Positions 57,701 through 64,000 of a DNA stretch of 64,000 nucleotides are shown piece by piece. A program made the position numbers and the translations under genes. The notes below the pieces were generated by a model that saw nothing but the letters and a program-made list of their open reading frames with translations, ran no database searches and was not told where the DNA came from. This DNA is from Diphasiastrum complanatum (Eukaryota > Streptophyta > Lycopodiopsida > Lycopodiales > Lycopodiaceae). The stretch's first letter is position 1, and the number at the start of each line of letters is the position of its first letter. The stretch is from NCBI GenBank assembly GCA_029204225.1, contig CM055094.1, positions 30,377,427 to 30,441,426 of the forward strand. The letters run 5' to 3'.

Positions 57701-59917
57701 AATCTATGAATGAGAGGGATGGATGACGGTGACCCCATGAGGTAATCAACCACACTATCACCACCACTGTGAGGGTGACAAGTATAGCTGCCAGAATTAG
57801 GCCAGTGAGGTAGGCCATTATAAATGGCTAACTCATGTGCCTCACCAAACTGTAATAGGTACTCACCATATGAAGTAATAGGTCCCGATCCATCGCCAGA
57901 AATCTTGGTGATCTCCAAGCTTTCACTATCAAGGGCATGAACTCACATCTGATTTGTAGCATCATTGAACTCTATTTGTCGTGAAGCTGTCTGGGCATTA
58001 AAATCCCTGTGAGGAAAATATGCCCTTGCTCTGCAAATCTGATGATATCCACTGAAAGGTCCAAGTAAGGTGAGCCAACACCCTCAACAAAGGAGGAGGA
58101 CTTTGGAGGAAAATAGCAGACAACAATGAAGATATCCCTGTCCAAACCAATTGCTCCTCCTGTGATACGAAGCCAAATATACCGTGCATGCTCATCACGC
58201 CTGACAAACTCAAACATCTGATGAAGGGACTCTCTATATAGACAAGCCACTCCCCCCGAACCATGGCCACTGGTTGATCTAGTCTCAAATCTGTATACTG
58301 AATCCCATTTGTATCCCGGGAAGGTGGGTAAACCGCGCACCTGGCTCTCGTGAGTCTCCATGAAAAACAGTAGGTCTCGTCCAGTGATAAAGTCAATCAG
58401 ATCACCTGCTGTAGAAGATGAGTGGATGCCATCATAGTTCCATACCCCAATCTGAAGATGGTATGAATGGGGCCCCGGGATGCTCCCAATCCCGGGGGCC
58501 TTGAATTCCTAGCTCTGGGAACTGCTAGGGGTGCCAGCAACAAATCGTATATGACCATCTCGATATATAACCCGTCTACCAGTCTCACGAGCCACCTGGA
58601 AGGCTTTACGCCTCTCCTCAACCTGGATGTAGCATATATATGGTAGTGCCACGTAACTGGGCTCTACAACGTAAAGCCTCTTTGCGGCTGTCTAGGGATG
58701 TGAAGTGAGCGATCAATGTAGCTGCATCTCTGGTGGTCCTCCAAGCTGTATCTAGCCCATCTGTCACATGTCCTAGAGTGGTCTCGAGAAATCTCGTAGC
58801 CTCGACAATGGCATCCTGTGTGTCCGGTATGCCACGAACCCTAATGTTATGTGCCTTTTGCTCTCTTAACCGCTCTTCCGAAATGGTGGCTGAGATGACC
58901 GAGGAGATGGGAGCGCTAGGCTTGGTGCCTTTCTTCAATACTGTTGCCCATGAGAGGGTTTCTTCTTTATGTCATTCCATCTTATTTTCAAGTTCCCGTA
59001 TCATGGTGGTAGCCGATTCCGCGGCCGCAACTTGTTTAGTATTGAGCGTTTGTTCCAATGAGGCAACTTTGGATTGCAATAGGTTCTTTTCTTTGAGTAA
59101 AGTGACCACTATTCCCTTCAGTTGTGAAAATTCCTGTTTCAAAAGCTGGAAATCCGCTTTCATTTGGTCAGCTTCCCAAGAGGAAAATAGTTCAGCTGAT
59201 TTGGAGGGAGTGTATGGGATAGGTACTGTAGATGGGGGAACTGTGGATTCGTGGGAAATAGGAACAGGAAGGAGGCCGGTCGGAATGGCCAGATTGATAG
59301 GATTGGCGATCAATGAGGATGCAGAAGAGGTGGAAGAAGAAGAAGATGAGAGAGGGGAAGGAAGAGCAGAGGCAAGGGGCGGTGCTGCATCAAGGGGCAC
59401 GTCAACATCGGTTAGCAGCAGATCAACGAGCAACGGTGGGGAGCAGACAGCGAGGGCAGGGGGTGGGAGGCAGCGAGTGCAGGGGGTGGACAGGCAACAA
59501 AGGCAGGGTCTAGACAAGCAGGGGGTGGGTAGGCAACGACGAGTGCAGTGGGTGGACATGCAACAAAGGCAGGGTCTGGACAAGCAGCGGGGGCAGGGGG
59601 TGGACGGACATCGAGGGGGGGGGTGGCTCCAGCGAGGGCAGGGCGTGGCCAGGCAGAGAATGCAGGGGGGGACATGCAGCGAGGGCAGGGTCTGGACCAA
59701 CCGTGAGGGCAGGGGGTGAGCGGACAGCTGGGGGGGGGGGTAGCTACGTGTGGAGCAAGGGGGGGGGTGAGCCACGACGGGGAGCCATAGCTGAGCCACG
59801 AGAGAAAAGTGCACTTGAATCCAGACAAAAAGGCATTGGATCTACAACAATTCCATGCTCTAATTACTCTTTGACAGTGCTGCCTAACTGACCACGAATT
59901 ACTCATATCATTCTAGC

Positions 59918-59991
<74 letters not shown>

Positions 59992-62900
59992 TACGTTGTC
60001 GAGGGTGTCCAACCCTAACTTCTAAGTGACAAGTTGGAAAGGCTTTCATAGTAACTTAAGAACTCATTCACATTAGATCATTGATGAACCAGTAAATGAT
60101 GTGTGAATTGAATATCACTTTCCAACCACTCTTAAAATCTTGAAGAGCCTCATTAGAATTGGGTGTCCTTCCAAAAGGTCAAGACCCTTTCCTGGTTGTC
60201 TAACCTCAACCAAATGACGTTCTAGTGACCAGATGGATTGAATAGAATCACTTTAAGGGTGTACACAAGCCATAGTTGCTTGTTCCAAAATGGAATGCCG
60301 TTTCGTTCTGGAACGAGGCATCAAAAGTAAAACTTTTTGTACGTACGATTTTTTAACTACAAGAAACCTCAAAAATTTCTCTCTACCTTGACTTTCAAGT
60401 CCTGTTGTTTGTGATGCTTTGATCCTGAGATCCTACCTTGATTTTTAAAAACTAGCGGAAATGTGTGTTACGATCCTCAAAAATGGGTGTTAGAGAGGAA
60501 CTAGTGAAATTCAAGTTTAAGGAGGAACTAGTCTTGATCTCAGGAATTAGAAATGCTTTTTCAAACTAAGAAGGATTTTCTTGCACTTAAGGAGGGTTTT
60601 GCAAAAGGTAGTTTTCAACCTGCCCTAATGAGATTTCAGAAGCACATGCTCAGGTATTTTTTTAGGTTTTAAGGTAGTTTTATAAAACTATCAAACACGT
60701 TTTGGACAAGTACATTCCAAAACATACAATATGTTTTGAACCATTTTGGTCGGAATGGGTTATAGGGACATGAACTGATATTAAGGCCTTGGGTACCAAG
60801 GTCCATAGTACAATGGTATAGGTGGCATTGCACTAATAATAGGAAAAAGGAAGAAAATCAGTCACTGTCACAACTTAAGAAATTAGAAATGATTTTCCAA
60901 GAAAGGATACTTGGAAGTTTGAAGATCCAATTTGCTATTTAACAAGGTATTTTTAGCAATCATTTCTATTTGTCTTCGTTGTTATTTTTCTCTTATATGT
61001 CCATTATATGGTTGTTTAATTTCTTAATTTCTTGGAATCTATCTTCTTACCGCAACGAGAGGTCATCAATGTCATCCTCACCCTGTCCATACTGAAGGAG
61101 GTCTGACATGGTCCTCTAGCGAACACGGCGGGTCCAATCTGCATCATCATCAACATGAACATCTGCAGGGGCTTGTGAATCTTGCACACCATCAATCCCT
61201 CACACTGTGGCACAAGCATCTCCACCCTCTGCTGCATCCACTGTCTCTCTCTCATGCTGTATATCCTCTGGTAGTGGTTCAGGTCGATACACATCCTCCT
61301 CTGGTAGATTTGGCTCATACTTGGGTATGGTGGAACCACTGGGATCATCAACGCCTAGTAAACAATCCGAGGGCAACACCTCCAGAGGGTCCACAATAGA
61401 TGCAAGTCTGTCACTCAACCTTGCATTGGTGTTGCAAAAAACCAGCCGTGTCATTTGTGCAATAGAAAGGCAATTACGCCTTTTCGTGTGGATCAATGAA
61501 AATGTGCTCCAGTTGCGCTCACATACACTGGAGGAACAATCCTATTGACAATCATAAAATTCAAAAAAGCGCATTAGTTAATTTCATCCATTTAACACCC
61601 ATCTTTAGTCTCATAGAATTTGGTGGGTAAAGAATTTTTAAAAATTTGATTCAAAATTGCAAATGGATTTGGAGGCCTTTGAATTGTGAGTCGCTGTTAC
61701 TGTGGCTTCTGTACTTTACAACAATGGAAATAATAATTTATTTAGTTTTTATAGTTTTGTGACTTTTGTCTTCCGTTGTGAAAGTGATGAAACAGACACA
61801 CGAGTCGACTTACACTGTGTTTTTCTTTCACAAACAGGGGGACCATACATCCTTCAAGTCAACTTGGGCAACAAAATTTCAAAATTCTACATCACATGTA
61901 AGCTGTATAATGTGGTTTCTTGGTTGCTTAATCACCTGTCAATGTCTTGAAAATTCTGGTCATTGAAGGCCTTGGAAATGATCAGTTGAAGTTTTATACT
62001 TGTCATTTTTCATTCTCAATGTGGCTGGTTCCTTGCAATTTCTACTTGAAAAATGACATTACAAGCCTCTTACATTTTTTGTTTTGTGTGATGAACGTGC
62101 ATGTTTTGCTGCCAGGTCACATGGAATCCCCATTTGCAAGGTGAATTTGCTGTGGCTTTGGAAAGTGGAGAAGTACAGTTATTTGACATCCAATCACATG
62201 GAAAGAATTGTGGACGTTTCACAGCAGGATCAGTGTTAAAGAATCATACTGCATCTCATTATCAGTTGGAAGATCACATGGATTCTAATGTTGGTACCAA
62301 GACTAGACAGTTTGATTCTCTCGAAGGAGACTGGTGGCGCTGTGAATATGCATGGCACCCAAGGACTCTAATTCTAGCCGGTGCTCAAGAAATAACAATG
62401 CTTGACCTCAGGATCAAGGCTGGCAGCTCAGAAACCCAAAGTTCTTACCAGTGCAATTTGGCTAACTTGAACGATATGAGATGCAAGTCAAATTTTTGTT
62501 ATCAGACACAACCTGGAAAGGATTATTTTGTAGCTCTTGCTCGGGCAGATTATGATGACATGTTTCAATTTGCTGCAGCCTCTAAGAAGCATTTGTTTCT
62601 CTTTGATGCTCGACAACCTGGCTGCCCAGTTCTTCAGGTTTTCCCAGACCTTATCATTTGTTGAACATTCATGATCTGGTCTTATTTGAAACAAAATCCT
62701 TCTCTGGGCGATGCATAAATATGTATATTTGTCGCCAATTTCATTGTGATATTAGGGCCATTCTTCAGAGCACTCAATCATTCTTTGGCTAGTTAACGAA
62801 ATTGTTTGTTGTACATCCTATCACAATGGCTGGTAGTCACAATAAAAACAGTAAAATATTGTGAGCAGAATCTTATGAAATCATTCTTTTATGGACTTCA

Positions 62901-63116
62901 TAGTGTTAATTTAAGGGAAAACTGAAACAATCTGGGTTGATTTAGATCTGATAATGAATTCTATGTTCGTTAGTATGCCAGTGATACTGGTGCTTTGTTA
63001 TGGTCTGCAGTGGGAACACACAATGAGGCACGATCCTCCTGGGCTCTTGTTAATGTGCCCTCTCTCCGACTTACGCCATAGTGTGGGACCCAAATACAGC
63101 GAAGCTTCTAGTGCAG
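54755..63116 (+). CDS. TAF1C: TAF1C-like RNA polymerase I factor subunit (partial gene)
   Basis: Six exons are traced: 54755-54855, 56141-56287, 56438-56635, 56731-56829, 62116-62637 and 63011-63116. All junctions are GT-AG and the exons stay in one frame. The protein reads [73 protein letters not shown], then [20 protein letters not shown] with [45 protein letters not shown] and [11 protein letters not shown]. These follow the order of plant TAF1C-like proteins (GPLxFNP, FFPTGEN, WSPHLxEExVVLLESGxLxLFD, WHPRxLxVA), WD/beta-propeller subunits of the selectivity factor for rRNA gene promoters. An exon of some tens of codons may be missing between 56829 and 62116. The first exon and the 3' exons lie outside what I can recognise. 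Introns carry a MITE, a LINE and a hAT tail. Confidence 0.75.
55007..55122. mobile_element. 116-bp hAT-type MITE with perfect 8-bp target duplication
   Basis: Ends are CAAAGTTCTAGGTGCCGTGG and, on the complement of the right side, CAAAGTACCCCGCGGCAC. The centre folds back (GGTGCCG, CGGCACC, CACGGCAC, GTGCCGCGG). Flanks are ATTTATAT at 54999-55006 and 55123-55130, identical 8-bp target duplication. It lies in the intron between the first two recognised exons of the TAF1C-like gene. Confidence 0.88.
57300..59920 (-). mobile_element. Antisense LINE with reverse transcriptase deleted
   Basis: Read on the minus strand from 59920. ORF1 (to about 58618) has a Cys/Pro-rich minisatellite, a coiled coil ([20 protein letters not shown]) and then, after an in-frame TGA at 58972-58974, [15 protein letters not shown] and [21 protein letters not shown] frame change near 58630 leads to [20 protein letters not shown]. 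The endonuclease follows ([32 protein letters not shown], an altered GDFNA block near 58000, [20 protein letters not shown]). At about 57400 the text jumps from HPPWYDAEC, the linker before reverse transcriptase, straight to [19 protein letters not shown], a motif from near the C-terminus. So the catalytic domain is deleted. It sits antisense in a TAF1C-like intron. Confidence 0.8.
59400..59760 (+). repeat. G-rich minisatellite within LINE ORF1
   Basis: GCAGGGGGTGGACA and GGCAACAAAGGCAGGGTCTG plus GACAAGCAG iterate with periods near 30 and 60-80 bases. On the minus strand they encode Cys-Pro-Arg-rich repeats ([18 protein letters not shown]). G-runs of four to eleven suggest G-quadruplex potential. 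Confidence 0.75.
59921..59990. repeat. (GA)n microsatellite
   Basis: About 35 units with one A interruption, at the 5' border of the LINE. Confidence 0.97.
59991..61015. other. Intron sequence, nothing recognised
   Basis: AT-rich DNA between the LINE and a hAT remnant, inside the large intron of the TAF1C-like gene. Two TTCCAAAATGG or CCATTTTGG-bearing patches (60288, 60745) might be MITE ends, but no target duplication was found. Confidence 0.35.
61018..61545 (-). pseudogene. hAT transposase C-terminal exon, antisense in intron
   Basis: On the minus strand, after an acceptor-like TTGACAATAG, the frame reads [40 protein letters not shown], the hAT dimerisation motif with the Trp intact. An acidic tail follows ([20 protein letters not shown]). 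A stop (TGA) ends that frame near 61200, and the continuing acidic tail ([14 protein letters not shown]) lies beyond it to about 61060. Related to but clearly different from the hAT gene at 46.4-47.8 kb. Only one exon is present. Confidence 0.8.
61546..62115 (+). other. Intron 3' end of TAF1C-like gene
   Basis: No exon was recognised here. The acceptor TTTTGCTGCCAG ends at 62115. Confidence 0.4.
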
Positions 63117-64000
63117 GTAATTTAACTGTTTAGCAGATGTTGCATCCTAAATAACTATGCAAAGGAATAGTCAGGATATAAGGGGCATGCCATAGATAGG
63201 GTTTTCTGTCATGATTTTATAGGAGCTTTTCTTTATTACACCTAGCAATCTTTCAAGAAAAGTAGTCTAATATATAAGCTCAAGTTTGAGTTCTTCATAA
63301 AATTTGTCGTTAGCATGGACTCGTAGCATTTGAAGTCATCGAACCTTCAATATTAGAGGAGTGCTGTGAGAAATGACAGCTTGGGTTTTGGATGTGCTGA
63401 TTTCCACACCAGCACCCATCATCAGTGTGAGATTGATTGCTACCAGTCATTTTTCATAGCAAGAACCAGAATGATAGGTGTTAAAGCTTTTCATCTTGGT
63501 ACATCCCATTGACAAATATAGAAAAAAATAGACCTGAGGCCAAGTCGTGCAGTTTGAACACTCCTCTTTCATACCTTCGGCACACTTCCCTAGTCCAGGA
63601 ATCTTTAGTACATAGCGGTTTCGCTGTATCGGCTGGAGATGGGTAGCTCACAAGAAATGTCTTCGCCTAAAACTTGTACAATGTGCAGAATGCAATACGA
63701 GTCTTGTGCACATGGGAAGCTTTAAGTTATGATACGATTGAATATCTACGTAAAGATAATCCTTAAGCTGTATTTTTCGCATTAAAAGTTTGAGCTGTTT
63801 GTGATGCTAGTAGTAGAACGCAGGGATGTATAAAGCATAAAGCGGCGACTATAGAAGAACTACGTATTTGTGTAGAGTTTGACCTTGGTAGGCTCGTACG
63901 ACATGGATTTGCCCGAGCTATAAGGTGCTTGGACTCCTAACAGTTTCATGGGAAGGCCATGGGGCTAGTATGGCACGGATCTGCCTTAGTATCTAGCACT
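63117..64000. other. Downstream intron or flank, nothing recognised
   Basis: Follows the donor GCAG|GTAATT at 63117. The TAF1C-like protein should continue, but no further exon with family motifs was recognised before the window ends. Confidence 0.35.

Noticed and set aside
58733-59719. 328-residue plus-strand frame
   Set aside because: Antisense shadow of LINE ORF1 and its G-rich minisatellite.
60288-60770. MITE bounded by CCAAAATGG-type ends
   Set aside because: No matching target duplication and the inverted match is short.

Overview
The window looks like nuclear DNA of a land plant with a large, repeat-loaded genome. The evidence is Ty1/copia and Ty3/gypsy retrotransposon remnants with plant-type initiator-Met primer-binding sites, hAT and CACTA-like DNA transposon remnants, a plant-type LINE, spliced genes with GT-AG introns, and very long (GA)n, (CT)n and (AT)n microsatellites. 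The feel is of a fern, lycophyte or gymnosperm rather than a compact angiosperm, but that is inference and the species cannot be named from the sequence. Only one host gene is recognised with fair confidence, one more coding region is convincing but of unknown function, and one is weak.

Layout. 1-3.8 kb: a 24-bp minisatellite, a broken unknown reading frame, the chromodomain end of a gypsy element and its LTR. 4.2-6.9 kb: a decayed copia element ending in its 3' LTR and a long (TG)n(GA)n tract. 7-11 kb: AT-rich DNA with a diverged 0.45-kb direct repeat. 11.2-12.2 kb (minus): a single-exon protein with a Cys cluster and two RVxF-like motifs. 14.7-22 kb: minus-strand LTRs and copia pieces, including an LTR family also present in inverted orientation at 3.1 kb. 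22-27.8 kb: a plus-strand LTR abutting a minus-strand gypsy element with two protease-type segments and a coiled-coil frame after integrase. 27.8-30.3 kb: a SET-domain fragment, its partial duplication, and CACTA-like exons. 31.8-36.1 kb: a copia-like element and an unrecognised frame. 36.4-38.5 kb: a small non-autonomous LTR element. 39.5-42.9 kb: minisatellites and a weak candidate gene. 43.5-46.3 kb: a third copia element.

46.4-54.3 kb is the most unusual part and is GC-rich. It holds the cleanly spliced 3' end of a hAT transposase with AT-hooks, a tandem array of about 361-bp units, a 1.45-kb palindrome with a six-base loop, and a 1.85-kb hAT-type element. That element has 8-bp target duplications, lies in an (AT)n tract, carries a BED-finger first exon, and encodes on the other strand a small charged protein whose core motif recurs 2.4 kb away.

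54.7-63.1 kb is a plus-strand gene resembling plant TAF1C, a subunit of the RNA polymerase I selectivity factor. Six exons can be traced, all in phase. Its introns hold a 116-bp hAT-type MITE with perfect 8-bp target duplication, an antisense LINE with its reverse transcriptase deleted, and an antisense hAT transposase tail. Both ends of the gene lie beyond what can be recognised.
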